Positions 9,199-18,778 are shown, counted from the first letter of the stretch. The stretch is DNA of 56,395 nucleotides from Gammaproteobacteria bacterium (GCA_022599775.1 JAHZLQ010000047.1:1-56395); one strand, 5' to 3'. Notes: generated from the sequence alone by a model not told the origin. Made by a program: numbers and translations.

Positions 9199-9996
9199 TC
9201 AGGCGGCCTTGCGCGACGCGCCTTTGAAGCAAGGGCTCCAGTGGCCGCGTCCGGCCGGTGCATGCAGCGCCCGCAGGGTTTCGGCAAACGGCAGCGCGAT
9301 GCCGTTGCGCCGCGCCGCCTCCACCACCCATTCGTGCTGCTGCGTCTGCGTCGTCGTATCGGCTGGAGACAGATCCAGGTTCCGCTGGAAGCTGACGAAT
9401 AGCGATTCGGCGGACAGACCCGAGGCCCGCGCCAAGTGCTCGACTTCACGCAAGGTCTCGATTGCGCAGGCACGGACGAACTGTGCGGTGATCTTCGCCA
9501 GCATCGCCTGTTCGGGCGCCGTGCCGAGATAGTGGACGCGCGTTGCCAGAACCTCGAGCGCGGCTTCGGCGCGCCGCAGATCGACGCGACTGCCCGCGGC
9601 GAAGATCTCGAGTAAACCTTCGGCGGCCATCGGCGGACTGCCGATCAGGCTTGCCGCGACATAGCGCAGCCCATGCCGCGCCTGTTGTTCGGAGAGCTGC
9701 GCGGCGCTGCCGGCAGACATATCGCACAGGTTCACCTGCACGACCTCGCGCGGAAGCTCCGTCCGCCAGCCTTCGCCGAACATGCGGTCGAGCGAGATCA
9801 AGTCTTCGAGCGAATACAGCAGCAGCTCGGTTTGCGCCGCCTGCTGCGGCGTGACTGCGGGCTGTGCACCGCAGGCCAACATCGCTTCGACGGCGCTATG
9901 CGACGCATCCCACACCCATACCGCATGGCCAGCCTGTAGCAGGCGCCGCGCGATGGCGGCACCCATATCGTCGAGCCCGATCAATCCGACATTCAT
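9199..9996 (-). CDS. 6-phosphogluconate / 3-hydroxyisobutyrate dehydrogenase-like NAD(P)-binding protein
   Basis: The 265-residue protein starts MNVGLIGLDDMGAAIARRLL, aligning with the beta-hydroxyacid dehydrogenase Rossmann motif GLGxMG but with the second glycine replaced (LDDMG, residues 8-12). A SLIGSPPMAAEGLL segment replaces the usual (D)APVSGG substrate loop. A Lys in MLAKITAQF sits where the catalytic Lys is expected, followed by Gln instead of the family Asn. It is shorter than the usual 290 or so. An AGGGA ribosome-binding site precedes ATG 9996. The start lies 28 bases after the aldo/keto reductase stop on the same strand, so the two are probably co-transcribed. The substrate is unknown and activity may be altered. 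Confidence 0.75.
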   Translation of the reverse strand: MNVGLIGLDDMGAAIARRLLQAGHAVWVWDASHSAVEAMLACGAQPAVTPQQAAQTELLLYSLEDLISLDRMFGEGWRTELPREVVQVNLCDMSAGSAAQLSEQQARHGLRYVAASLIGSPPMAAEGLLEIFAAGSRVDLRRAEAALEVLATRVHYLGTAPEQAMLAKITAQFVRACAIETLREVEHLARASGLSAESLFVSFQRNLDLSPADTTTQTQQHEWVVEAARRNGIALPFAETLRALHAPAGRGHWSPCFKGASRKAA

Positions 9997-10024
9997 TGCG
10001 ACATTCCCTGATGAAGTGTGACGG

Positions 10025-11017
<993 letters not shown>

Positions 11018-11201
11018 GGCTTGCTCCTTGCGGTGCTGGGTCTGAACTGATGCTTGGTTTTGTGACGCACGGGCCGCCGGAAAGCGGCGGCGCTGACGCG
11101 CGTGCGAGAAATCGCGCTGAGCTTTCGGCCTGGCTTCGGTCACGGGTCAGACGTCACTGAGAATAGCGCGTGCCTGACGGGTGTAGAGACGAAGCTCGTG
11201 G

Positions 11202-11224
11202 CGTATTGGCCGACGGCCAATACG
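11202..11224. promoter_or_regulatory. Perfect palindrome in the MerR / aldo-keto reductase gap
   Basis: CGTATTGGCC-GAC-GGCCAATACG, 10-bp perfect arms. There is no T-run, so it is more likely a protein-binding site than a terminator. About 20-30 bp further upstream of the aldo/keto reductase (11239-11256) the minus strand reads GTTGACGTTAAGTTGATG, which contains a TTGAC -35-like hexamer and a direct repeat of GTTGA. This could be the promoter region of the reductase operon. Confidence 0.5.
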
Positions 11225-11296
11225 AGAGATGAACCCAAAACATCAACTTAACGTCAACTGGAGATTATGGGCTGAAAGCAGTCACGTCAAGTGCCG

Positions 11297-11683
11297 TCAG
11301 CGCTGCGCGAGAAATTCGCGAATGCGTTCGATGTTGCCGACGATCTGCTGACGCGTTTCCTTCAACGAGTGGATGCGGGCATCGGCTTCGGCGAGGTGGG
11401 TTTCGAGAATTTCGAGTACGCGACGCTTGCCGCTGACGACGGCCTTCGGGTCGGAGACGAAGTAGTACGCGGCGACGTCGGCAATCTCGTCCAGCGACAG
11501 GCCCAAGCCTTTGAGCGCAGCGATCTTGTCGAGGCGCTTGAGGGCGGAATCGTCGTAGTAACGGTATGCGGCGCCGCGGCGCGGCATGGGTTCGAGCAGA
11601 CCCAGTTGTTCGTAGTAGCGGATCGTGCGCTGGCTGACGCCGCTTCGGTCCGCCAGTTCGCCGATGCGCATGCGTGTGTTCAT
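11297..11683 (-). CDS. MerR-family transcriptional regulator
   Basis: The 128-residue protein has the MerR winged helix at the N-terminus (MRIGELADRSGVSQRTIRYY, then GLLEP and YRYYDD). A central LKGLGLSLDEIAD segment and a C-terminal dimerisation coiled coil follow. No Cys-rich metal loop is visible, so it is more like the electrophile or redox-type members than a metal sensor. Starts at ATG 11683 or in-frame ATG 11671 are both plausible. An imperfect 22-bp palindrome lies 53 bp upstream, where autoregulatory MerR sites are found. Likely regulates the downstream aldo/keto reductase operon. Confidence 0.92.
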   Translation of the reverse strand: MNTRMRIGELADRSGVSQRTIRYYEQLGLLEPMPRRGAAYRYYDDSALKRLDKIAALKGLGLSLDEIADVAAYYFVSDPKAVVSGKRRVLEILETHLAEADARIHSLKETRQQIVGNIERIREFLAQR

Positions 11684-11983
11684 GCGCGGAGGATAGCTTG
11701 CGGCAAGGCCCGATGTCGCTTTCGTGCCACTTTCGAACCTGGGGGTTTCCCCAGGGTACCTGAGCCAGGCGCTCCATAGCGATCAATCGCTTACGGGCTT
11801 CAGGCAGGCCTGCCTCGCCCGTTTCGCCGCCACCCAGGGTTTGCCCCAGCTTGTGCCGGAAGCGTGCAGCGGCACGCAATAGGCCGCATGTGCTGCATGC
11901 CAGGATCGGCATGCCATTGCCAACTGGACCGTGCGCCGGCTGGTGACGCATGGCCTGAAAACCAATCAAGTGGAGTCGAAAAA
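11684..11983. other. 300-bp gap between merR-like gene and subtilase gene
   Basis: Divergent promoter region. It contains the MerR-type palindrome at 11736-11757 and, immediately before the subtilase ATG, the ribosome-binding site GGAG at 11972-11975. No further gene, repeat or terminator is evident. Confidence 0.5.
11736..11757. promoter_or_regulatory. Candidate MerR-type operator
   Basis: AACCTGGGG-GTTT-CCCCAGGGT: 9-base arms with one mismatch and 22 bp overall, the size of the dyads MerR-family proteins bind in over-long promoter spacers. It lies 53 bp upstream of the MerR-like gene. The flanking -35 and -10 boxes are not convincing, so the promoter itself is not assigned. Confidence 0.45.
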
Positions 11984-14059
11984 ATGACAGTCATTTCATC
12001 GCACGCCGGTCGCGTGTTCGGTGTCTTGTTGTTCGTGGTGCTGGGGTGGTGTTGCTTACCGGTGGCGAATGCGGCGGCGGATGGCCCGCAGCAGCGCGTC
12101 ATCGTCAAGTTCAACAGCAAATTGCGTCTGCAGCGTGACAATGAGCGCACTGTGCCTGCTGCCTTGAGCTTGGCGGCGGCCAGCTACGGCGTGCGTCTGC
12201 GGCCCTTGCGTGAGATCGCCACCGGCGGCCAGGTGCTGACGCTGATCGGCCAGCGGGTCGACGACAAGGCGATGGCGCGGTTGGTCGCGGCGCTGGATCG
12301 TCTGCCCGGCGTGGCCTACGCCGAGCCGGACCGTCTGATGCATCCCTTGATGACGCCGAACGATTCCCGGTATTCGGAGCAATGGGACCTTTCGGACGGC
12401 AGCGGCGGCGGCATGAACGTGGAGCCGGCCTGGGACATCACCACCGGCGCGGGCGTGGTCGTTGCGGTGATCGATACCGGCTACCGGCCGCACGCCGATT
12501 TGGCGGCAAACATCATCGGCGGCTACGACTTCATCAGCGACACCGACGTTGCCAACGACGGCAACGGACGCGATTCCGACGCCAAGGACCCCGGCGACTG
12601 GACCACCTCGGGTGAGTGCGGCGTGGGTGGCGGGGCCTACGACAGCAGCTGGCACGGCACGCATGTGGCCGGCACGATTGCGGCGGTGACCAACAACGGC
12701 AGTGGCGTGGCCGGCATTGCCCACAGCGCCAAGGTGCTGCCTTTGCGCGTGCTCGGAAAATGTGGCGGCTACACCTCGGATATCGCCGACGCCATCATTT
12801 GGGCGTCCGGCGGCAGCGTCTCGGGTGTGCCGAGCAATCCGAACCCGGCGCAGGTGATCAACATGTCGCTGGGCGGCGGCGGCTCCTGCGGTTCCACCTC
12901 GCAGTCGGCGATCAACACGGCGCGTGCCAATGGCACCACCGTGATCGTGGCGGCCGGCAACGAGAACACCAATGCCAGCAACAGCAGCCCCGCCAATTGC
13001 AGCGGCGTGGTCGCGGTGGCAGCGGTCGGCCCGAGCGGCGGGCGCGCGTATTATTCCAATTACGGCAGCATCGTCGACATCGCGGCACCGGGCGGTGATC
13101 TCAGCGGCGGCAATGCTGACGGCATCCTGTCGACGCTCAACAGCGGAACGACGACGCCTGGCAGCGACAGCTATGCCTACTACCAGGGCACCTCGATGGC
13201 GACGCCGCATGTCGCTGGTCTGGCGGCGCTGCTCTACGCTGTGGACGGATCGATCACCCCGGCAGAAGTCGAATCCATTCTGACGTCGACCGCCCGTTCG
13301 TTTCCGGTCACCTGCTCCGGTTGCGGTGCCGGCATCATCGATGCCGAAGCCGCGGTGGTCGCGGCCAATGGCGGTGGCGGCGGTGGTGACGACGATCCAC
13401 CCGCCGGTGGCAGCGAGCTTGAAAACGGCGAACCGCTCAGCGGGCTCGCCGGTGCCTCCGGCGAGACGCAGACGTTCACGATCTCGATTCCATCGGGCGC
13501 CAGCGATCTCACGGTGTCGATCAGCGGCGGCAGCGGTGATGCCGACCTTTACGTGCGTGCCGGCGCGGCGCCGACCACTTCGGCCTGGGACTGCCGGCCG
13601 TACAAGAACGGCAATAATGAAAGCTGCAGCTTCCCGAGTCCGGCGACCGGAACCTGGTACGTGTCGATTGTCGGCTACAGCAGCTTTTCGGGCGTGACAT
13701 TGGAAGCGAGCTGGAGTGCCGGCGGTGGAACCGGCGGCGGCAGCGGGGCCTGTGACGTCGGCTATACCGAATACACCGGTAGCCTCAGCGGGTCCGGGAC
13801 CTCGGCCTATGCACCGGGCAGCGCGGGTGTGGCCGTCGCCGCCGGCAGTTTCTCGGCCGCCCTGTCCGGCCCGGGTAGTGCCGATTTCGACCTGTACCTG
13901 CAGCGCAAGAGCGGCAGCTCATGGACCAATGCGGCGAGTTCGCTGGGCTATACCTCCAGCGAGGCGATCGATACGTCCGGTTCGTCTGGGACGTATCGCT
14001 GGCGTGTCTACAGCTACAGCGGTTCCGGTAGCTACACCTTGTGCGCTGCGATGCCGTAG
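11984..14059 (+). CDS. Secreted subtilisin-like serine protease (S8) with two pre-peptidase C-terminal domains
   Basis: The 691-residue precursor has a signal peptide (residues 1 to about 30, ending VANA), an I9-like propeptide (about 40-120) and an S8 catalytic domain. The triad is Asp164 in VIDTGY, His224 in WHGTHVAG and Ser404 in GTSMATPHVAG, with the oxyanion Asn in AAGNEN. Gly/Asp-rich linkers then separate two PPC-type beta domains of about 90 residues (SDLTVSISGGSGDADLYVR and ADFDLYLQRKSG). These domains are usually cleaved after secretion. Paired Cys residues suggest disulphides outside the cytoplasm. ATG 11984 has GGAG 8 bases upstream; the open frame above it lacks homology. A terminator follows. 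Confidence 0.95.
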   Translation: MTVISSHAGRVFGVLLFVVLGWCCLPVANAAADGPQQRVIVKFNSKLRLQRDNERTVPAALSLAAASYGVRLRPLREIATGGQVLTLIGQRVDDKAMARLVAALDRLPGVAYAEPDRLMHPLMTPNDSRYSEQWDLSDGSGGGMNVEPAWDITTGAGVVVAVIDTGYRPHADLAANIIGGYDFISDTDVANDGNGRDSDAKDPGDWTTSGECGVGGGAYDSSWHGTHVAGTIAAVTNNGSGVAGIAHSAKVLPLRVLGKCGGYTSDIADAIIWASGGSVSGVPSNPNPAQVINMSLGGGGSCGSTSQSAINTARANGTTVIVAAGNENTNASNSSPANCSGVVAVAAVGPSGGRAYYSNYGSIVDIAAPGGDLSGGNADGILSTLNSGTTTPGSDSYAYYQGTSMATPHVAGLAALLYAVDGSITPAEVESILTSTARSFPVTCSGCGAGIIDAEAAVVAANGGGGGGDDDPPAGGSELENGEPLSGLAGASGETQTFTISIPSGASDLTVSISGGSGDADLYVRAGAAPTTSAWDCRPYKNGNNESCSFPSPATGTWYVSIVGYSSFSGVTLEASWSAGGGTGGGSGACDVGYTEYTGSLSGSGTSAYAPGSAGVAVAAGSFSAALSGPGSADFDLYLQRKSGSSWTNAASSLGYTSSEAIDTSGSSGTYRWRVYSYSGSGSYTLCAAMP

Positions 14060-14107
14060 ATCAGTGGGCCCGGATTGCGTCGGGTTCAAACGTAGCTTCA
14101 TGCGACA

Positions 14108-14140
14108 CCAAGGGCCGGCGTTTGCCGGCCCTTGGTTTTT
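14108..14140 (+). terminator. Intrinsic terminator of the subtilase gene
   Basis: CCAAGGGCCGGC pairs perfectly with GCCGGCCCTTGG across a TTTG-type loop, followed by five T residues. Confidence 0.9.
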
Positions 14141-14202
14141 GCTGTGAGGCGGATGCGCGTTGTTGGATCGTAGTCGTTGCGGCTTGCGGTGAGGCTGTAT
14201 GG

Positions 14203-14234
14203 ATTCCGGGTTCCCGCTGCGCGGGCCCCGGAAT
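14203..14234. repeat. ATTCCGG palindromic repeat unit
   Basis: ATTCCGGG-TTCCCGC-TGC-GCGGG-CCCCGGAAT. Same family as the units at 8296, 8356 and 8515; the inner stem sequence differs but the ATTCCGG/CCGGAAT ends are conserved. Confidence 0.75.
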
Positions 14235-14332
14235 GACGGGCGCTGTCGAGGGCGTGAGCGCGATGCTTGGGCCGGGTCGTGGGCATTCCTGTTCGACGAT
14301 GACGCGCGCCCTACTGAGCACACACGGTCGTC

Positions 14333-14364
14333 ATTCCGGACGAGCCGCGGGCTCGATCCGGAAT
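14333..14364. repeat. ATTCCGG palindromic repeat unit
   Basis: ATTCCGG-A-CGAGCC-GCG-GGCTCG-AT-CCGGAAT. Compensating changes relative to 8296-8327 (CAAGCC/GGCTTG becoming CGAGCC/GGCTCG) keep the stem paired, implying that the folded form matters. Confidence 0.75.
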
Positions 14365-14480
14365 CCATGCGGCGATCGCTCGTGCCGCGCCAACTCAGGA
14401 ATGGCGAAGATCCCCGGATTCGTGACTCCCGACGGGCCGCCCGAAAACCTGGATGGCTTCCGCTATCGCGGGTGAACCAC

Positions 14481-14516
14481 AAAAAAAGGCCCCGATACCA
14501 AGGATCGGGGCCTTTT
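14481..14516. terminator. Bidirectional intrinsic terminator
   Basis: AAAAAAAGGCCCCGAT-ACCAAGG-ATCGGGGCCTTTT: a 10-bp GC stem flanked by A and T runs on either side, so it works on both strands. It is the terminator of the M43 protease gene on the minus strand and a backstop for plus-strand transcription. Confidence 0.9.
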
Positions 14517-14567
14517 GCCGCTTCTACTTCAATCCCGGCCCACAATCATTACCGGGCCGGCGGCCGT

Positions 14568-15440
14568 TCAGGGCTCCCGGAACATCGCGTGGACCGTGTC
14601 CATGCGCGAGCCCTGGTCCGCCGTGAACGTGTCCATGCAGTCGTCGTCGACGTAATCCATGAAATTGGTGACTGGATCGTCGCCCGGGTAGGCCAGGCAG
14701 GAATTGCGCCCCATCGGGCAGCCGTAGGCCGGGGAACGCTCGGCCGGTGTGTCGCCGACGCGATCATTGGCGACGGAGCAGCCGCCCTGGAAGGTGTGAT
14801 AAAGCCCCAGCCAGTGGCCCACCTCGTGGGTGCCGGTGTCGCCCAAGTCGTAGGGGACGGCGCTGCCTCCGGGTAAGGACGAATACAGCACGACTACGCC
14901 GTCCAGCTCAGGTGACGAGCTGTAGTTCCACGGGAAGGTGGCCCAGCCGAGCAGGCCCCCACCGGGGTTGGCGGTATAAAGATTGAGCGCGTCCGGTTCG
15001 CCGGCGTGCAAGGCGCTCTTGGCGGCGGCTTCGGCCGAACTGCCAGGTGACATGCCGTACCAGACGACATTGGTGGTGCGGTCAACGGCCGCCAGCGTGA
15101 ACACGAACGGGGTGCCGGCGTAGGCGTCGTTGAGCACCGAGATCTGCGTGTCGATCATCGATTGCGGCACATTGCCCTGCGCGAGCGTGCTGCCGCTATT
15201 GATGACGTGCACGTAGACTGGCACCGTGACCGAGCCGGGGACACGCATGCCGACCTGGCTGCGCGCGCCGCGTTTGGCCAGGAATTTGTCGATCCGGCTG
15301 TCGATCACGGAAATTTCAGCCTCGCTGGGCATCAGCGTGGAACAGCGCTTGCTCAGAAACTGCTGGCTGTCGCTGGCGGCGATGGCCGGCAATACAGTCA
15401 GCGCGAGCATCATGCCCGCGCAGGCGGTACGCATCTTCAT
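14568..15440 (-). CDS. Secreted M43-family (pappalysin-like) zinc metalloprotease
   Basis: The 290-residue precursor has a signal peptide (residues 1-22, ending AIAA). The extended zinc motif HEVGHWLGLYH supplies His205, Glu206, His209 and His215. The Met-turn is at Met261 in NFMDYVDD, and Cys residues are conserved around it (GGCS, GCPMG, NSCLA, DDCMD). This is the M43 cytophagalysin type; the length is close to the minimal family size, with no extra C-terminal sorting domain. ATG 15440 has GGGAG 6 bases upstream. Convergent with the S8 protease gene, both ending at strong terminators. Confidence 0.93.
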   Translation of the reverse strand: MKMRTACAGMMLALTVLPAIAASDSQQFLSKRCSTLMPSEAEISVIDSRIDKFLAKRGARSQVGMRVPGSVTVPVYVHVINSGSTLAQGNVPQSMIDTQISVLNDAYAGTPFVFTLAAVDRTTNVVWYGMSPGSSAEAAAKSALHAGEPDALNLYTANPGGGLLGWATFPWNYSSSPELDGVVVLYSSLPGGSAVPYDLGDTGTHEVGHWLGLYHTFQGGCSVANDRVGDTPAERSPAYGCPMGRNSCLAYPGDDPVTNFMDYVDDDCMDTFTADQGSRMDTVHAMFREP

Positions 15441-15524
15441 TCTTGCTCCCCATTCGGACGGGCGTCGTGCCCGAAGGCCGATTTCGCACGCAAACTTCGG
15501 GCCGCGAGCCCCGTACCGGGAGGC

Positions 15525-16091
15525 TTATTTGAAGTAGGTCTCCAACAGCTGGCTCACGTCCTGGTAGTCCGCGTCGAGGCGTTGTCGCTGCCGGCCCGCC
15601 AGTTCCTGGCCGGCCGGATCGGCGGCGCGCGTTTCCAGCGCCGCAAGAATATGACGGGACTGGTTCAGCACGTCCGCCATCGCGATCAGGTAGAGCACTT
15701 CGAACGAGCTGCCACTGCGCCTCAGCAGATCCTTGCCGATCGCCTTGGTGGTCAGTTCGCGGCGCTGCTGTTCGACTTCGGGCAGCCCGGCGTGTTCCAG
15801 GTCGATCTGCGGGTGTGACGCGGCGTACTGGTCCAGTTCTTCCAGCGTGGTACCGGCGTCGTTGCCGACACGTGTCAGCAGCTCGTCCAGCGGGTCGGAC
15901 TCGAACTTGACGTAGCTCAGCAGCGGCAGGCGCTTGGCGAGGGTCAGGGTTTCATGGAGCAGGGCGTAGCCTTGCGAGCGTTCGCGTTCGGCGTCGCTCG
16001 CGGCCGCCGGATCGGCGGCCCCCACCGGCCCCGCCATTGCAAGCAACACTAGCAGTGCCGCTGACGTGCCACGTCTCGCGCTCGCATTCAT
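15525..16091 (-). CDS. Secreted hypothetical protein, helical
   Basis: 188 residues beginning with an Arg-rich signal peptide (MNASARRGTSAALLVLLAMA...GAA). The mature part is mainly helical, rich in Leu, Glu, Arg and Ala, with no Cys and no catalytic motif that I recognise. A GAAGGA ribosome-binding site lies about 10 bases before ATG 16091; the frame above it has no homology-like features. It follows the 2H phosphoesterase gene on the same strand after an 82-base gap. Function unknown; probably periplasmic. Confidence 0.7.
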   Translation of the reverse strand: MNASARRGTSAALLVLLAMAGPVGAADPAAASDAERERSQGYALLHETLTLAKRLPLLSYVKFESDPLDELLTRVGNDAGTTLEELDQYAASHPQIDLEHAGLPEVEQQRRELTTKAIGKDLLRRSGSSFEVLYLIAMADVLNQSRHILAALETRAADPAGQELAGRQRQRLDADYQDVSQLLETYFK

Positions 16092-16173
16092 CTCGCACCG
16101 TCCTTCGTTTCTACGAATTTCCTCTACGGAGTCTCGGCCGGGGCGGGTTGCCCGGCGATGAACCGGCGCTAGG

Positions 16174-16692
16174 TCAGCGCCGGCGCAGCCCTGTCTCGGC
16201 GCCGGTGATCCAGGCAGGCACCGGCACGCCGCCGCGCGCGGTGCTGGTGGCGAGCGCCGTTGCCATGGCCTCCGGTGCCCACGGCGCCGACAGCGAGGAC
16301 GCGAGTTCCGTCGCCATGGCCGGCGTGATTCCGCCATAGATCAGGCTCAGATGGGGTTTGAATGCAGGCTTGGGTACGCCGAAGCGGGCTGCGGCCAGAC
16401 GCCGCGCCTCGCACAGGGCGGGCGTGTCGACCACGTCCAGCACCAGGGTGCGGAAGTACTCGTCATAGCCGTGTAGCCCCGTGGGTTCCAGCAACAGCGG
16501 CGGCAAGCGCGGGGCGAGTTCGCGCGTACGGATCTCGGCGTCGGCCTCGTCGATCGGGCCGATGCCGCCCAGCAGCGTCAGATGCGCACGAAACCGGGGC
16601 GTGCCGAAGCGGGCGCACAGTACATCAATGCGGGATTGCAGCCAGGCAGCCAATGCGGTGTCCGGAAACAGCCACAGTGAGCCTTCGAACAT
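16174..16692 (-). CDS. 2H phosphoesterase (2'-5' RNA ligase / cyclic phosphodiesterase-like)
   Basis: The 172-residue protein has the two HxT/S signatures of the 2H superfamily: HLT at residues 37-39 (FRAHLTLLGG) and HLS at 114-116 (FKPHLSLIYG). Such enzymes act on 2',3'-cyclic or 2'-5'-linked nucleotide phosphates. The N-terminus MFEGSLWLFP resembles the cyclic phosphodiesterase branch rather than ThpR. Its ATG overlaps the TGA of the S9 peptidase gene as TGATG, so translation is coupled. The cytoplasmic location contrasts with the exported peptidase encoded upstream. Confidence 0.8.
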   Translation of the reverse strand: MFEGSLWLFPDTALAAWLQSRIDVLCARFGTPRFRAHLTLLGGIGPIDEADAEIRTRELAPRLPPLLLEPTGLHGYDEYFRTLVLDVVDTPALCEARRLAAARFGVPKPAFKPHLSLIYGGITPAMATELASSLSAPWAPEAMATALATSTARGGVPVPAWITGAETGLRRR

Positions 16693-18686
16693 CAGGGCGG
16701 ATCGCCGGACTCGCTGGTCTCGACGGGCGCCGCTGCATCGCCAGCCGATTCCGGCGCGTCGCCCAGCAGATGCTGCTGCAGGAACAATACGACGGCGTTC
16801 TGATAAAGGTCCCGGTTCGATTTTTTCTTGAAGCCGTGGCCTTCGTCGCGGGCCAGCAGGGTCCACACCTTGCCACCGTTCCCGCGGATGGTTTCGGCCA
16901 TCTGCTCGGCTTCGGACTGGGGGACCCGCGGGTCGTTGGCACCTTGCGCGATGAACAGTGGCTTGGTGATGTTGCCGGCATTCTCGGTCGGCGAGATTTT
17001 CTGCAGAAATTCGCGCATGGCCGGGTCGGACTCGTCGCCATATTCGGCACGGCGCAGGTCGCGGCGGTAGTCCTTGGTATTTTCAAGGAAGGTCACGAAG
17101 TTGCTGATGCCGACGATGTCGATTCCGGCGCGCAGACGGTCGTTGTAGTGCGTCATGCCCGCCAGCACCATGTAGCCGCCGTAGGAACCGCCGATCAGCG
17201 CCACGCGCTGGGCGTCGAGCTGCGGTTGGGTCTCGATCCAGTCGAGCAGGGCGCCGATGTCCTTGACCGAGTCCTCGCGTTTCCTGCCGTTGTCGAGCGC
17301 CAGGTAGTTCTTGCCATAGCCGGCCGACCCGCGCACGTTCGGTACCAGCACGGCGATGCCGAGTTCGCGCAGGTAGAACTGGACCATCGGGTTGTAGCTC
17401 GGCAGTGCCTGGGATTCGGGGCCGCCGTGAATGCTGATCAGTACCGGATGCGGGCCGGGAGTCTTCGGCGCGTAGTAGAACGCCGGGATGCTGCGGGTAC
17501 GGCCATCGAGCTTGTCGAACGTGGGATAGCGCACCAGGGTCGGCAGGATGAATTCGCCGGCATCGAGTCCGCCGGTCTCGGAGCGGGTCCAGCGGCTCAG
17601 GCGGCTTTGCCCGACCTCGAAGGAATAGACGTCGCTGGGGGTACGGGCGTTGTTGAGCAGGAAGCCCAGCGAGTTTCCGTCGGGGCTGAATTCGAGATTG
17701 CGCACCAGGCCCAGCGGCAGATCCGGCACCGGCACCATGCCGTTGACGCGCAGGTCCTGCAGATAAAGATCATCACTGCCGTCGGCGTTGACCGTGAAGG
17801 CGAGGTAGCGGCCGTCGTCGGCCAGTGCGAATTCCTCGATATCCCAGGGAATCGCGGCACTGATCGGCGTGGTCTCGCCGGTTTCGAGATCATCGTAGCG
17901 CAGCGTCAGGAATTCGCTGCCTTCGTCGCTGCTGTAGTAGATGCCCTTGCCATCGCGCGAAAAAAGGGCATTGCCGTAGGCGACCGGTGTCTCGCTCGGG
18001 CGAAACGGCGTGCGCTCGCCGGTCACGGTGTCGACGATCCAGACTTCGCTGTCGCTGATCGAGCGATAGCGCATCACCAGCAACTGCCGATCGTCCGGCG
18101 ACCAGTCCAAGGCATACCAGGCACCTTGATCCTCGACCAGCGGCGTGCTTTTCGGTGCGCCGAGCGCACTGAAATGGATGTCGGTATCGCTACCATTGCG
18201 CTGCGTGGTGGAGTACGCGTAACGATCGCCGGCATTCGACCAGAGGCCGCCGCTGTTGCGAGACTGGCCGTCGGTGAGCAGGCGTATGTCGCCGCTGCCG
18301 AGCTCGTACCAGTAGAGCTGGTAGGACTCACCGCCGCCGACGTCCTTGCTGAAGATGAAGCCCTTGCCGTTGGGCGCGATGCTGACGCCCCCGACCGGCT
18401 CGGCATAGAAGGAGAGCTGTTCGCGTGCTGCCATCGGCCGCTGCACGTGGTGCACCTGGGTGGTTTCACCGAAACGCGTGCTGATGAGGATGCTGCCATC
18501 GGCGAGCCAGCCCTGAAACGAAGCGGAGCGCGACTGCTGGTAGCGGTTGGTCTGCTCGGCCAGAGTCTCGGGAATCGACGGCACGTCTTCGAGCACCACG
18601 CTGCCGATTTCGACGCGATGAACCTCGGCCTGGATCGGGGCGGACAGGGCAAGCAGGGCGGTGCCGACCATGGTGGCGAGTTTCAT
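16692..18686 (-). CDS. Exported S9 prolyl oligopeptidase-family peptidase
   Basis: The 664-residue precursor has a short signal peptide (MKLATMVGTALLALSAPIQA), a beta-propeller region (about 40-390) and a C-terminal alpha/beta hydrolase domain. The triad is Ser501 in GGSYGGYM, Asp585 in GANDPRVP and His617 in DEGHGF. This is the S9C acylaminoacyl/dipeptidyl peptidase type, periplasmic. ATG 18686 was chosen because it begins the signal peptide; an in-frame ATG exists 13 codons upstream. The stop codon overlaps the start of the 2H phosphoesterase gene. The SPOR/argS pair lies upstream on the same strand with a 92-base gap. Confidence 0.93.
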   Translation of the reverse strand: MKLATMVGTALLALSAPIQAEVHRVEIGSVVLEDVPSIPETLAEQTNRYQQSRSASFQGWLADGSILISTRFGETTQVHHVQRPMAAREQLSFYAEPVGGVSIAPNGKGFIFSKDVGGGESYQLYWYELGSGDIRLLTDGQSRNSGGLWSNAGDRYAYSTTQRNGSDTDIHFSALGAPKSTPLVEDQGAWYALDWSPDDRQLLVMRYRSISDSEVWIVDTVTGERTPFRPSETPVAYGNALFSRDGKGIYYSSDEGSEFLTLRYDDLETGETTPISAAIPWDIEEFALADDGRYLAFTVNADGSDDLYLQDLRVNGMVPVPDLPLGLVRNLEFSPDGNSLGFLLNNARTPSDVYSFEVGQSRLSRWTRSETGGLDAGEFILPTLVRYPTFDKLDGRTRSIPAFYYAPKTPGPHPVLISIHGGPESQALPSYNPMVQFYLRELGIAVLVPNVRGSAGYGKNYLALDNGRKREDSVKDIGALLDWIETQPQLDAQRVALIGGSYGGYMVLAGMTHYNDRLRAGIDIVGISNFVTFLENTKDYRRDLRRAEYGDESDPAMREFLQKISPTENAGNITKPLFIAQGANDPRVPQSEAEQMAETIRGNGGKVWTLLARDEGHGFKKKSNRDLYQNAVVLFLQQHLLGDAPESAGDAAAPVETSESGDPP

Positions 18687-18778
18687 CGGTGCGTGGTGTC
18701 CGGATTGAAAAATGGGCTGGCACAAGAATGCGCAGCGGATTGTGGGCTGGCAAGCCGCCGCCTTGCTGGCGGGAAGGC

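Larger units (their letters stand above)
14060..14567. other. 508-bp convergent intergenic region between the two secreted proteases
   Basis: Holds the subtilase terminator (14108-14140), two ATTCCGG palindromes (14203-14234 and 14333-14364, in opposite orientation) and the bidirectional terminator that ends the M43 protease gene (14481-14516). No credible gene was found on either strand. Confidence 0.6.
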
